A stretch of 64,000 nucleotides of DNA from NCBI GenBank assembly GCA_005239435.1, contig SZNP01000007.1, positions 1 through 64,000 of the forward strand, in the 5' to 3' direction. Shown here in pieces: positions 33,833-41,663 of this stretch. Numbering within the stretch: the stretch's first letter is position 1; every line of letters begins with the position of its first letter. The notes beneath the pieces are model-generated. The model saw only the letters and a program-made list of their open reading frames with translations. It was not told the DNA's origin and did no database searches. Both the position numbers and the translations under genes were made by a program. This DNA comes from Halorussus salinisoli (lineage in GTDB: Archaea > Halobacteriota > Halobacteria > Halobacteriales > Haladaptataceae).

Positions 33833-34507
33833 CTATCGTAACAACATGCGTAAGTTTTCGGCGTACAACTTCGGAGTCGACCGTCGCGCACCTCGGATAG
33901 CGTCGTCGAGCGCACGTGCCGCGTCGTCTAACACTCCGCGTCCGTGACCGAGAACGACGCGCTCGGGTCTGAGACCCCGAAGTTCCGAAGGTGGCGTGAG
34001 TCGCATCATGGGGTGGACGCCGATTCGCTCGCCGGGCGTCGTGAAGTACGGCGCGTTGCCGACGCTCTCGGAGACGACGAGGGTTCCCCGCTCGTCGTCG
34101 TAGAGCGCCGCTTCCTCCCAGCCGAACGAGTCGGCGACCTTCAGGAGTTTATAGTCGGTGCCCGGCAACCTGGCGTCGAATCGGTGGAGTTCGGCCTCTA
34201 GCTCGGGAACCCGGTCGAACCACGCGGGGACGTAGACCGGAACGTCGTGACGCCGGGCGATGTCGTTCGCGTCCCGGTAGTGACGATTCAGGAGGACGAC
34301 GACGCCCGCCACGTCGCCGAACTCAGCGATCAGGTCGTCGATTCCCGCGGCGTCTACGGGGTCGGTCACCCAGACGCCGGCGTCCGTGGCGAGCGCGTGA
34401 CTGGCCCGCAACATCGTCTCGTCCGGGTGGGCTATCCACCCGACGCCGTCGTCCCAGCGGTCGATTTCCTCGTAATCGGTCGCGGACTCGGTCTTCTTCA
34501 GGGGCAT
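33833..34507 (-). CDS. Metallo-beta-lactamase-like protein with degenerate metal site
   Basis: 224 residues from the ATG at 34507; the 12 codons before it in frame are unlikely. The chain follows an MBL-fold layout: DDGVGWIAHPDETMLRASHAL, a VVVLLNRHYRDANDIARRH segment where the HxHxDH motif would be, and VLGHGRGVLDD near the end. The first motif keeps only some metal ligands (HYRDAND), so it may be a non-catalytic relative. It is a haloarchaeal family without known function. It lies downstream of CHAT A's promoter side and upstream of nothing on the same strand. Confidence 0.65.
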   Translation of the reverse strand: MPLKKTESATDYEEIDRWDDGVGWIAHPDETMLRASHALATDAGVWVTDPVDAAGIDDLIAEFGDVAGVVVLLNRHYRDANDIARRHDVPVYVPAWFDRVPELEAELHRFDARLPGTDYKLLKVADSFGWEEAALYDDERGTLVVSESVGNAPYFTTPGERIGVHPMMRLTPPSELRGLRPERVVLGHGRGVLDDAARALDDAIRGARRSTPKLYAENLRMLLR

Positions 34508-34618
34508 ACCCGTCGTTACGGACCGAAGCCACAAAATCCCCACCGACGGGGACGGTCGCGCGACTCTCCGCCGTCGCCACGCGGGGGTTTAAGCGCCGGG
34601 CGTTCGTACCTCGTAGCC

Positions 34619-35296
34619 ATGCTTTCGGGGTTGCGATGGCTGGCGCTCGAAGCGAAGTACCTCGACCGCGCCCGCGAGTTCTACGAGACCCATCTAGATC
34701 TGTCGGTGGTCCGCGAGGGCGACGGCGAAGTCGTCTTCGACGCTGGCGGGACGAATCTCGTCCTGCGGGAACCCGGCGAGGTGCCCCGCGGCGGGGTCCA
34801 CACCCACTACGCCTTCGCCGCGCCGCCCGACCGCTACGCCGCGTGGTACGACCGACTCGCTGAGTCGTTCGACCTCACGGAGTTCGACTTCGGCGGTGCG
34901 AAGTCGCTGTACTTCTACGACCCGGACGGCAACTGCGTCGAAATCGGCGGCGTCGGCGGGGGCGAAGCCGCCATCACCGACGTCTTCGAAATCGTGCTGG
35001 AGGTAGAAGACCTCGCGCGCGCCGAATCGCTCTACCGGTCGCTCGGATTCGAGGTGGTGGACCGCGGCGACGAGCGCCGCCGACTCCGCCTCGGTGGCCC
35101 GGTGGACCTCGAACTCTGGGAACCGCAACTCGGGATAGCCGACGCTCGCGGCGGTCTCCACGTCGACGTGGGATTCGTGGCCGACGACCCGGAGTCGGTG
35201 GCCGAGGCGGTCCGCGACGACGTTTGCGCGGTAGAAGAGATAGACGATGGCGTGCGCGTGCGCGACCCCGATGGTCACTATCTGACGTTCCGGTAG
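34619..35296 (+). CDS. Two-domain VOC (glyoxalase/extradiol dioxygenase) family protein
   Basis: 225 residues from the ATG at 34619. Two vicinal-oxygen-chelate domains are visible: residues 1-112 (ALEAKYLDRAREFYETHLDL ... SLYFYDPDGNCVEIGG) and 120-225 (FEIVLEVEDLARAESLYRSLGF ... VRVRDPDGHYLTF). The H and E metal ligands are present in the first (HTHYAF, CVEIGG). Members act as glyoxalases, dioxygenases or resistance proteins; the substrate is unknown. It diverges from the MBL-like gene. Confidence 0.88.
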   Translation: MLSGLRWLALEAKYLDRAREFYETHLDLSVVREGDGEVVFDAGGTNLVLREPGEVPRGGVHTHYAFAAPPDRYAAWYDRLAESFDLTEFDFGGAKSLYFYDPDGNCVEIGGVGGGEAAITDVFEIVLEVEDLARAESLYRSLGFEVVDRGDERRRLRLGGPVDLELWEPQLGIADARGGLHVDVGFVADDPESVAEAVRDDVCAVEEIDDGVRVRDPDGHYLTFR

Positions 35297-35683
35297 CGAC
35301 GCTACCGACCTCCTCGGGGCTACCGACGCTGTCTGGCTCAGCCCTCTCGGGGTAGTCGGACTGTGGGTCGCTCGCCCGAGACGACCCGGAGCGTCCGAGC
35401 AAGGTTGGCCGCGCCTTCGTACCTAAACCTTTGCGTCGACCAGCAGTCTGCGGAAGCGACGAGGGAGTGACCGCAGAGAGCGAATGAGTAGGCAGGGTAA
35501 GGACCGCGGTTGCGGTTCGGGACGATATCGTGCGGTTGCAGTACGAGGCGGTGCTGTACGGTAAACTCCGTGGTCCGAACAGTAGCTAACCACTCCGACT
35601 CCTCGACGAACTGGTACAGACGCTGACTCGATGGCGTACGTCACAGCGCGCGAACGTGGGCTCGTCTTCCGAGCCCAGTCGCC
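35297..35683. other. Intergenic region without a recognised gene
   Basis: 387 nt between converging gene ends. It holds no convincing open frame, RNA gene or strong inverted repeat. Loose repeats of GCGGTTGCGGTTCGG and CGGTTGCAGTACGAGGCGG occur around 35500-35560. Confidence 0.5.
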
Positions 35684-35989
35684 TCAGAGTCGGTCCGTGT
35701 CCACGCTCACGTCGGCGGGCGTCACGATGAGAAACTCCCGGAAGTGGATGAGACTGCCGCCGCGCTCTTTGACTCGCGGGGCGAGGTCGGCCGCCAACTC
35801 CGGTAGTTCGCCCTCGATAGCCAACACGAGGACGTTGCCCCGGTCGATGACCTCGAACCACTCGCACTCGTCGGTCGTTCCGTCCAGTTCTCCGAGGACG
35901 ATTCGTCGGTCGCTCTGCTCGTGGTCGTCGTCGCCGTTTTCTATCTCCTCCTCGACCGTCTGGAGGTCGAGGTCGAACCCACTATCCAT
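35684..35989 (-). CDS. DUF5779-like haloarchaeal protein
   Basis: 101 residues from the ATG at 35989. Blocks DSGFDLDLQTVEEEIE, RIVLGELDGTTDECEWFEV, LVLAIEGELPELAADLA and FLIVTPADVSVDTDRL match my recollection of DUF5779, a small acidic haloarchaeal family of unknown function. It has an alternating strand-helix layout and no metal motif. It lies just upstream of peptide gene B, diverging from it. Confidence 0.7.
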   Translation of the reverse strand: MDSGFDLDLQTVEEEIENGDDDHEQSDRRIVLGELDGTTDECEWFEVIDRGNVLVLAIEGELPELAADLAPRVKERGGSLIHFREFLIVTPADVSVDTDRL

Positions 35990-36147
35990 ACGCGCTCGCT
36001 CGCACTCCCCCGGCAAAATCCTTGCCCCCTGAGGGTCGTTTGGAAACCGCCTATTTTAAATAAATGGCCGTAATCTATTTCAAGAATTTTTCTATTACCA
36101 TCTTTTAAACAAGTTCAATTACGGGGCCGTCATTGCCACAAGTGGTC

Positions 36148-36294
36148 ATGCCACAAACCACGCTGCGGAACGAGATGGCGGACTACCTCGAAGCACATCC
36201 CCGGATGGCGGGCGCACTGTTCACGATTTGCCTGCTCCTGATGCAGGCAGGAAACGCGGCGGCGAACGCCGCAACTGCAAACAACGGTCCGTAA
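36148..36294 (+). CDS. Small hydrophobic peptide B paired with a CHAT protease
   Basis: 48 residues, the paralogue of peptide A: MADYLEAHPRMAGALFT (10-26), a hydrophobic core (ICLLLMQAGNAAANAA) and a C-terminal ANNGP. The TAA stop at 36292-36294 abuts the reverse-strand TAA of CHAT B with no spacer. A TATA-like TTTTAAAC lies about 40 nt before the ATG. The conserved block between A and B covers the segment before the helix, the helix and the final Gly-Pro, while the start and the residues before GP vary. It is likely a processed or membrane-inserted partner of the adjacent protease (inference). Confidence 0.75.
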   Translation: MPQTTLRNEMADYLEAHPRMAGALFTICLLLMQAGNAAANAATANNGP

Positions 36295-38430
36295 TTAAAA
36301 CTCTTCGACCGAGATTCGGTCGGACCAGTACAGGTTCCCATCGAGCGTGACGGGCATCGTTTCCAGTCCCAAGAACTGATTTAGTTCTTTTTCGGACACA
36401 GTAAACGTATCGAGTGTCCCAGACCCGAGATAGCGCGTGTCCGACTCGACGATGTTCGTCGTGTTCATAGACCCGATTCCGTACTCCCGAGTCGGATGAG
36501 TCTGGAGAGTGACCTCGAATCGGTCTTCCGTCATCCGGTTCACTCGTATCTGCATCGGCGTTCCGCTCTCGCTCTGACACAGCGTCAGTCCTCCGTCTCC
36601 GACCGTCACGTACTGGTACGCGGGCGGGGTCGTCTCCTTGGCGACCGACAGCGCGACTCGAAGCGGAAAGCCGCAGTTGAGGAGTCGCGCGAGCGACTGG
36701 CCGATCTGGGTGGCGACGCTGTTGGCGATTTCCGCGAGGGTGACGACGCCGCCGTAGCTTCCGGACTCGACCAGTGCCTCGCCCTGCGCGTACGACCGGC
36801 AGGCGTTGAGGACGAACGCTTTGACGTTCACGTCCGGGAGCGTGCGGGCGTCGAGGTGGCCGTCGGGACATCGAATCCCCTGGTCGTCCACGTGGCCGAT
36901 GTAGTGGAGGAAGTCGGCGGGTTCGGCCAGCAACTCGCGGAGTTCGTCGGTCGTGAGTCCGTCGTGGACCGACACGTCGAACTGGAGGAGGTCGCGCAGG
37001 CCGTAGAACTCCTCGACGACGCCCTCCTCCATCATGCGCTCGTCGTTGCAGACGACGTGAATCTCGATGTCGGTCTTGTCGGGAGTCGACCGTTGGACGC
37101 GCCGCCGGTAGGACTCGACGGTCGCCTTGTTCGCTCCGAGCGGGAACCCCTCGCCGACCCACGCGTGTTCGGCGGTTTCGGCCGGTTCCGGGTTGAAGAT
37201 CTCGCCCTGCGAAGGCGTCGCGGAGTCGGCGTCGGTCGTGCTTCGAGTGAAGTCGTCGGTCGCGGAGTCGACGGCGCAACCGGTCGTGGCGGAGTCGCCG
37301 GTCGGTTCGTTCCGGAAGAACTCGTCGAGGGGTTCCGGCGTGGGGCACACCGACGCGGCCGTCGGGTCGCCCGGACACCGGACCAGCGCGAGGTCGGTGG
37401 CGACGAACGGTAGCACCTCGACGTTGTCCGGCCTCGCCATCACGTCGGTCGTCAGACTCCACTCGGGGACGAACTCCGCGACGGTCTCGTAGGGAATCGA
37501 GAGGTAGGCGTCGAGTCGCTCGGCCAGCGTCCGGTCGTAGAGGTCGGCGAAATCGAAGTCAACGTAGGGTTCGACCGCTCGCCGCTCGTGGAGGTCGACC
37601 TGATAGTAGCCCTCGGTTCGAGTCACGCAGTCGAGGAAGAACGTCTGACGGAGGACGCGCCCGACTGTCTCCTCGTAGCCGAGCGGTCCGGCGAGGTCGT
37701 ACTCGAACCCGTCGTCGGTGACGAGTCTGGGGTCGGCGGCCGGAACGACCTCCGCGCCGAGGTAGTAGGCGAGCGAGGCGACGGGGTAGACGTACTCGTA
37801 GTCGGCCGGAACCTCGATTCGGACGCCGGTGTCGGGGCATTCGATGCCCCCGGGCGCGTCGAACGAGTCGCCGACTTCGACCAGCGGCGGGTGGCCCCGC
37901 AGTGTGGGGAAACTCCGCTCGGGACTGGTCGTCTTCAACGCCGACCCGAGAAGCGAAATCGCGTCCATCGCACCCGCGGGGTCGCCAGTCGTCGTAACGG
38001 TGCCAGCGGGTTGGTCGTGGAACGACCGCGCGCCGATTGCCACCTCGGTCGGGCCGTCGAAGGCGACTCGGACTGCCGCCTCGTCGTGGCCGAGTTCGAC
38101 CGCGCTCTCGACCGACAGGTAGAGCTTCATCGGTGTGGTGCTGAGTTCGACGGCGTACGCGCCGGGGTCGAACGACCTGTCGACGCGGTCGGCGTTGTCG
38201 GCGACGAGTTCGCCCGACCGGGTTCGGACGAGAACGTTCGCCAGTTTCGGCACGACGATGGCGCTGGTCTCGACGACGACTGCCGCATCGACGGGGAAGT
38301 AGAACTCGTCGGCAGGGACGGGCGTCGGGTCGACTGCTCGCGGAGTGTACAGTTCGAAGCGGGCGTTCTCGATGGGGTCTGCTATCTCGACGCCGGTTCG
38401 CTCAGGAGTGTTCTCGAACGTCGGGTCCAT
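36295..38430 (-). CDS. CHAT domain (caspase-like) protease B
   Basis: 711 residues. It aligns with CHAT A without gaps over most of the first 350 residues. The CHAT domain has H513 (FLHYIGHV) and C544 (FVLNACRSYAQG) as the probable His-Cys dyad, followed by YGGVVTLAEIANSVATQ. The linker at 355-440 differs in length and composition from A and includes extra cysteines. The C-terminus ends in YWSDRISVEEF. A good ribosome-binding sequence (GAGGTGA) precedes the ATG, and the upstream P-loop-like gene ends 8 nt before, so the two are cotranslated. It is probably a cytoplasmic protease; the substrate is unknown. Confidence 0.88.
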   Translation of the reverse strand: MDPTFENTPERTGVEIADPIENARFELYTPRAVDPTPVPADEFYFPVDAAVVVETSAIVVPKLANVLVRTRSGELVADNADRVDRSFDPGAYAVELSTTPMKLYLSVESAVELGHDEAAVRVAFDGPTEVAIGARSFHDQPAGTVTTTGDPAGAMDAISLLGSALKTTSPERSFPTLRGHPPLVEVGDSFDAPGGIECPDTGVRIEVPADYEYVYPVASLAYYLGAEVVPAADPRLVTDDGFEYDLAGPLGYEETVGRVLRQTFFLDCVTRTEGYYQVDLHERRAVEPYVDFDFADLYDRTLAERLDAYLSIPYETVAEFVPEWSLTTDVMARPDNVEVLPFVATDLALVRCPGDPTAASVCPTPEPLDEFFRNEPTGDSATTGCAVDSATDDFTRSTTDADSATPSQGEIFNPEPAETAEHAWVGEGFPLGANKATVESYRRRVQRSTPDKTDIEIHVVCNDERMMEEGVVEEFYGLRDLLQFDVSVHDGLTTDELRELLAEPADFLHYIGHVDDQGIRCPDGHLDARTLPDVNVKAFVLNACRSYAQGEALVESGSYGGVVTLAEIANSVATQIGQSLARLLNCGFPLRVALSVAKETTPPAYQYVTVGDGGLTLCQSESGTPMQIRVNRMTEDRFEVTLQTHPTREYGIGSMNTTNIVESDTRYLGSGTLDTFTVSEKELNQFLGLETMPVTLDGNLYWSDRISVEEF

Positions 38431-38438
38431 GAATCACC

Positions 38439-39143
38439 TCACAGGCGTACCCAGTCGGTCGACTGTTCGTGCTGTGGCACGTGCCAGCGCTGTTCGGTCG
38501 GCAGTCCGTCGCGCTTGCGCAGTTCGATTCGGGCGTCGAACAGCGGCGAGAGTCGGTCCACGACGTCGTCGTCGTCGGGTCGCGGCAGGTGGTAGTGGCC
38601 CATGCCGCGGACCCCGCGCACCATCGCCGAGACCGACCGGACGAACTGCGCGACATCGCTCGGACCTCGTTCGTGGACCAGTCGGCCGAGCGACGACACC
38701 GACAGTCGAAGTTGCGAGGGGTCCAACCCGTCGGTGGTCTCCTGAAAGTAGCCGATGGCGGCGACGATCTCCTCGCGCAGACGGGTCAGTACGTCCCGGT
38801 CGTCGTTCGCGGCCGGGAGGTCGAAGTCCCTGCTCTTTGCGGCCTTCGGAACCGAACGCTGGCGCGCGTGCTGGTCTACGACCCACACGTCCGGGTCGTC
38901 GGACTCGACGCCAGGCGGCAGTCGCTCGAAGACGTTTCCGCGTCGGGAGTCGGCCAGCGCGACGACGCGCTTGCGGTCGGCGTTCGGCGCGCCCAGAAGC
39001 GTCTGCGTCGCCGTTACCGTCACGTCTTCCGAAACGGTGCCCGTAACGAGGAGATTGCATCCGTCGCTCTTGAACCGTTTCAACACCTCCTGAAAATCTT
39101 GGGTCGAGCAGTCTCCGCGAAAGCTTGCCCGCTGGAGTGACAT
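38439..39143 (-). CDS. Degenerate P-loop (RecA/KaiC-like) protein preceding CHAT B
   Basis: 234 residues. A strand-loop-helix at residues 28-50 (CNLLVTGTVSEDVTVTAT) occupies the place of a Walker A motif but lacks the GK[ST] signature. RKRVVALADS and DVWVVDQH follow as further core strands, giving a RecA/KaiC-like layout without an obvious ATPase site. I recall this haloarchaeal family as DUF7504, unchecked. A TATA-like AAATTTTATTTT lies about 27 nt upstream of the ATG, so it leads the operon with CHAT B. It may be the sensor or scaffold of the system. Confidence 0.7.
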   Translation of the reverse strand: MSLQRASFRGDCSTQDFQEVLKRFKSDGCNLLVTGTVSEDVTVTATQTLLGAPNADRKRVVALADSRRGNVFERLPPGVESDDPDVWVVDQHARQRSVPKAAKSRDFDLPAANDDRDVLTRLREEIVAAIGYFQETTDGLDPSQLRLSVSSLGRLVHERGPSDVAQFVRSVSAMVRGVRGMGHYHLPRPDDDDVVDRLSPLFDARIELRKRDGLPTEQRWHVPQHEQSTDWVRL

Positions 39144-39351
39144 CTCGTCTCATACCTGAGAGTGGGTGAAAATAAAATTTTGTATTCCTTTAAAGCCGGA
39201 CAGAGAATCCCGCAGCGATACGTGCGCAAGCAACGCCTTCCGAGCGTATTTTCCACCCCACGTGTGGTAACGAGCAGCAACTCTCTAAATCGTATCGGCG
39301 CGAACCGTCGGGACGCAGACCTGCGTCGAAAATCGGCCGACTGCAGGGCCG

Positions 39352-39807
39352 TCAGTTTTCGTCGTACTCGCGCTTGAACCCGCGGAACTCCGTCCGGTGT
39401 GCCTCCTCGTCGCTCAGGACGGTGACGGCGAGGTCCTCGGTCACGGGGTCGTCGGCGTCGCGGGCCGCTGAGACGAGTTTTCGGTACGTCTCGATGGCGT
39501 CTTCCTCGGCGTCGAGGACGCCGTTGATGACCGACAGCACGTCCGTGCTGTCCTCCGGCGGTTGGAGACTCTCCTGGCGGGCCTCGAAATCGTACGACGC
39601 GGGCGGGCGCTCGTCAAGTTGCTTGAGTCGCTGGCCGAGCATCTCGGCGTGGTTGAGTTCCTCCTGAATGTCGGTTTCGAGGCTCTCTCTGACCTCTTCC
39701 GCGCTGACGCCCTCCAGCACGATCGAGTTGGTCAGGTAGTTCATCACGGTCTCGATTTCGTCACCGTAGGCCTTCTTCAGCAAGTCAGTGACTTCTTGAG
39801 TAGTCAT
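39352..39807 (-). CDS. Ferritin-like di-iron protein (bacterioferritin/rubrerythrin type)
   Basis: 151 residues forming a four-helix bundle. The two EExxH-type pairs are visible: E17 in DEIETVMNY, ELNHAE (E50, H53), EDAIETY and DEEAHRTEF (E135, H138). It lacks a rubredoxin domain. Members store iron or use the di-iron site against peroxide. The start at 39807 gives the normal length. It is encoded alone; no iron box was found in its short upstream region. Confidence 0.85.
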   Translation of the reverse strand: MTTQEVTDLLKKAYGDEIETVMNYLTNSIVLEGVSAEEVRESLETDIQEELNHAEMLGQRLKQLDERPPASYDFEARQESLQPPEDSTDVLSVINGVLDAEEDAIETYRKLVSAARDADDPVTEDLAVTVLSDEEAHRTEFRGFKREYDEN

Positions 39808-40124
39808 GCACTCATTTTTCGTTCGCCAGCCCCCTTACTGTTCCGGCGGTGCTGGTCGGCGACGTGACTACTCTCGACCGGTCGTCCATTCCGCGCCCGA
39901 GACGGTTCCGCTCTCGAATCCGGGAAATCAACGTCTATTCGGAGGTACGAAAAGTACTATCGTCTTCGTGAGTTTAAGGAGTATTAAGGACCTACCGACG
40001 ATTACAGGACGTTTCAGTCGGGCGATTTTGGGATCGTCCCTACCCGAGTAGAACTATCAACCGCTCGCAACCACCTGTCTCAGCGAAACGGTTAAATAGG
40101 AGGTGGCGGCCATGACCGAGTACG
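39808..40124. other. Intergenic region and leuA promoter
   Basis: The stretch is gene-free. Near its right end GTTAAATA (40091-40098) is a TATA box whose expected start site (about 40118-40124) coincides with the ATG at 40125. AGGAGGTGG (40098-40106) is a Shine-Dalgarno-like sequence in front of another ATG (40112), which opens only a 6-codon frame. Confidence 0.5.
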
Positions 40125-40199
40125 ATGTCTGACAACGACATGCACTCGTCCGACACCAGTCGGGCGGGTCGAGTTCTTCGACGGTACGTTGAGAACTAA
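40125..40199 (+). CDS. Short ORF overlapping the leuA 5' end
   Basis: 24 residues (MSDNDMHSSDTSRAG ... RYVEN). Its ATG is where the TATA box predicts the transcript start, so it could be translated leaderless. It runs in a different frame from leuA and overlaps leuA's TTG by 11 nt. It is either a leader peptide coupled to leuA or the true leuA N-terminus separated by a one-base frameshift near 40161-40168. Confidence 0.4.
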   Translation: MSDNDMHSSDTSRAGRVLRRYVEN

Positions 40200-41352
40200 A
40201 AGCGAATTCGACTCCGCACGGGTCTTCGACACGACCCTCCGCGACGGCGAACAGGCTCCCCGCACCTCCTTCTCGTACGACGAGAAGCGAACCATTGCCG
40301 ACGCCTTGGACCGGATGGGCACCCACGTCATCGAGGCCGGGTTCCCCGTGAACTCCGACGCAGAGTTCGAGGCCGTCAGCGACATCGCCGCGAGTACGTC
40401 CGCAACCACTTGCGGACTGGCGCGCGTCGTCGAGAAGGACGTGGAGGCCGCTATCGACTCCGGCGTCGAGATGGTCCACGTCTTCGCCTCGACCAGCGAC
40501 GTGCAAATCGAGGATTCGATGCACGCCACCCGCGAGGAGGTCGTGGAACGCTCGGTGAACGCAGTCGAGCGCGTGAAGGAGGCGGGCGTAACCGCGATGT
40601 TCTCGCCGATGGACGCCACCCGGACCGACGAAGACTACCTGAAGAGGGTCGTCGAGGCGGTCTCGGAGGTCGGCGTCGATTGGATAAACATCCCCGACAC
40701 CTGCGGGGTCGCCACGCCGAGTCGGTTCGGCGACCTCGTCCGACTGGTGGACGACCACACCGACGCGCGCATCGACGTTCACACCCACGACGACTTCGGC
40801 ATGGCGTCGGCCAACGCCATCGCCGGGTTCGAGGCCGGGGCCGACCAGGCGCAGGTCTCGATAAACGGTATCGGCGAGCGCGCGGGCAACGCGGCCTACG
40901 AGGAGGTCGTGATGAGCGTCGAGAGCGTCTACGGCGTGGATACGGGTATCGACACGACCGGAATCGCCGAACTCTCGGCGATGGTCGAGGAGTATAGCGA
41001 CGTTCCGATTCCGGCGAACAAGCCCATCACCGGCGACAACGCCTTCGCTCACGAGAGCGGTATCCACGCCGCGGGCGTCATCGAGAACTCCGACACCTTC
41101 GAGCCGGGGGTCATGACTCCCGAGATGGTGGGTGCCGAGCGCGAGTTCGTACTCGGCAAACACACCGGCGCGAACTCGGTCCGCAAGCGACTGGAGGACC
41201 ACGGGTTCGCACCGACCGACGACGAAGTTCGGCAGGTGACTCGCCGCGTCAAGGACTACGGCGCGGAGAAGAACCGCGTCACCGTCGCCGACCTCGAACG
41301 GTTCGCCCGCGAGGTCGGCGTCGCACGCGAGGAAACGGAGGTCCGCGCCTGA
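40189..41352 (+). CDS. leuA: 2-isopropylmalate synthase (LeuA family)
   Basis: 387 residues from the TTG at 40189. The catalytic barrel has DTTLRDGEQAPRTSF, the HVF-x-S loop, the metal ligands HTHDDFG, and NGIGERAGNAAYEEV. It condenses acetyl-CoA with 2-oxoisovalerate, the first step to leucine; citramalate synthase is the alternative, since the two are hard to separate by sequence. The C-terminal LeuA regulatory domain is absent. Coding-like sequence (RVEFFDGTL) continues upstream in frame without an ATG or GTG, so the annotated start is uncertain. It heads the ilv-leu cluster. Confidence 0.9.
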   Translation: MRTKSEFDSARVFDTTLRDGEQAPRTSFSYDEKRTIADALDRMGTHVIEAGFPVNSDAEFEAVSDIAASTSATTCGLARVVEKDVEAAIDSGVEMVHVFASTSDVQIEDSMHATREEVVERSVNAVERVKEAGVTAMFSPMDATRTDEDYLKRVVEAVSEVGVDWINIPDTCGVATPSRFGDLVRLVDDHTDARIDVHTHDDFGMASANAIAGFEAGADQAQVSINGIGERAGNAAYEEVVMSVESVYGVDTGIDTTGIAELSAMVEEYSDVPIPANKPITGDNAFAHESGIHAAGVIENSDTFEPGVMTPEMVGAEREFVLGKHTGANSVRKRLEDHGFAPTDDEVRQVTRRVKDYGAEKNRVTVADLERFAREVGVAREETEVRA

Positions 41353-41529
41353 TGAACGCTCGCGAAGTGGCCTCCGGCCGCCAGCCGTGCGCGGCGGCGT
41401 CGGACGGCGGGTTTCGAAGGGCGGAGCCCGAGGGCGAGTGTGGAGGTGTGGCATCCTCCCGACCTTCGCGCAAAGGTTGCCGTCCGCGCAAGGGTTATCA
41501 CCGTCCGTCTCGGTACGTATCCAGTAACG
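41353..41529. other. Spacer between leuA and the ilvB leader region
   Basis: No convincing gene. A frame begins in the leuA stop codon (ATG at 41351-41353 region) and runs Arg-rich to 41822, but its composition is that of a shadow. GGTTATCA (41491-41498) is a possible TATA element about 32 nt before the ATG at 41530. Confidence 0.45.
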
Positions 41530-41655
41530 ATGCGACAGTCACTCACTGCACCCGGCGCGAGACGTTTCGCGCCCCGAGAGCGAGCGGCCGACGCCGCGAG
41601 CGCTCGGGCCGCAAGCAGTGCGACTGTCGAGCGCGTGATTATCGTAGGGGCTTGA
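41530..41655 (+). CDS. Putative leader peptide upstream of ilvB
   Basis: 41 residues beginning MRQSLTAPGARRF and ending TVERVIIVGA. The last codons are rich in Val and Ile (V, V, I, I, V), and the stop codon lies inside a perfect hairpin 160 nt before ilvB. E. coli's ilvB leader peptide also ends in a Val-rich run followed by Gly. A weaker stem (GCGCTCG 41600-41606 with CGAGCGC 41628-41634) lies just before. This suggests control by ribosome position, which has hardly been described in archaea; it could equally be a chance frame. Confidence 0.35.
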   Translation: MRQSLTAPGARRFAPRERAADAASARAASSATVERVIIVGA

Positions 41656-41663
41656 GCCCCTAC
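41644..41663 (+). promoter_or_regulatory. Perfect hairpin at the end of the ilvB leader ORF
   Basis: GTAGGGGCT-TG-AGCCCCTAC is a 9-bp perfect inverted repeat (7-8 bp usable as a stem). It spans the last three sense codons and the stop codon of the 41-codon ORF. No T-run follows, so a classical intrinsic terminator is doubtful. Confidence 0.55.

Noticed and set aside
31922-33841. 639-codon plus-strand frame opposite CHAT A
   Set aside because: CHAT motifs and paralogy support the minus strand; the plus frame shows no recognisable domain.
31473-36099. Shared CTATTACC near both peptide promoters
   Set aside because: It lies downstream of the TATA box in A and upstream in B, so a common operator is unlikely.
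40112-40132. 6-codon frame with a good Shine-Dalgarno sequence before leuA
   Set aside because: Likely upstream of the transcript start predicted by the TATA box, so it may not be in the mRNA.
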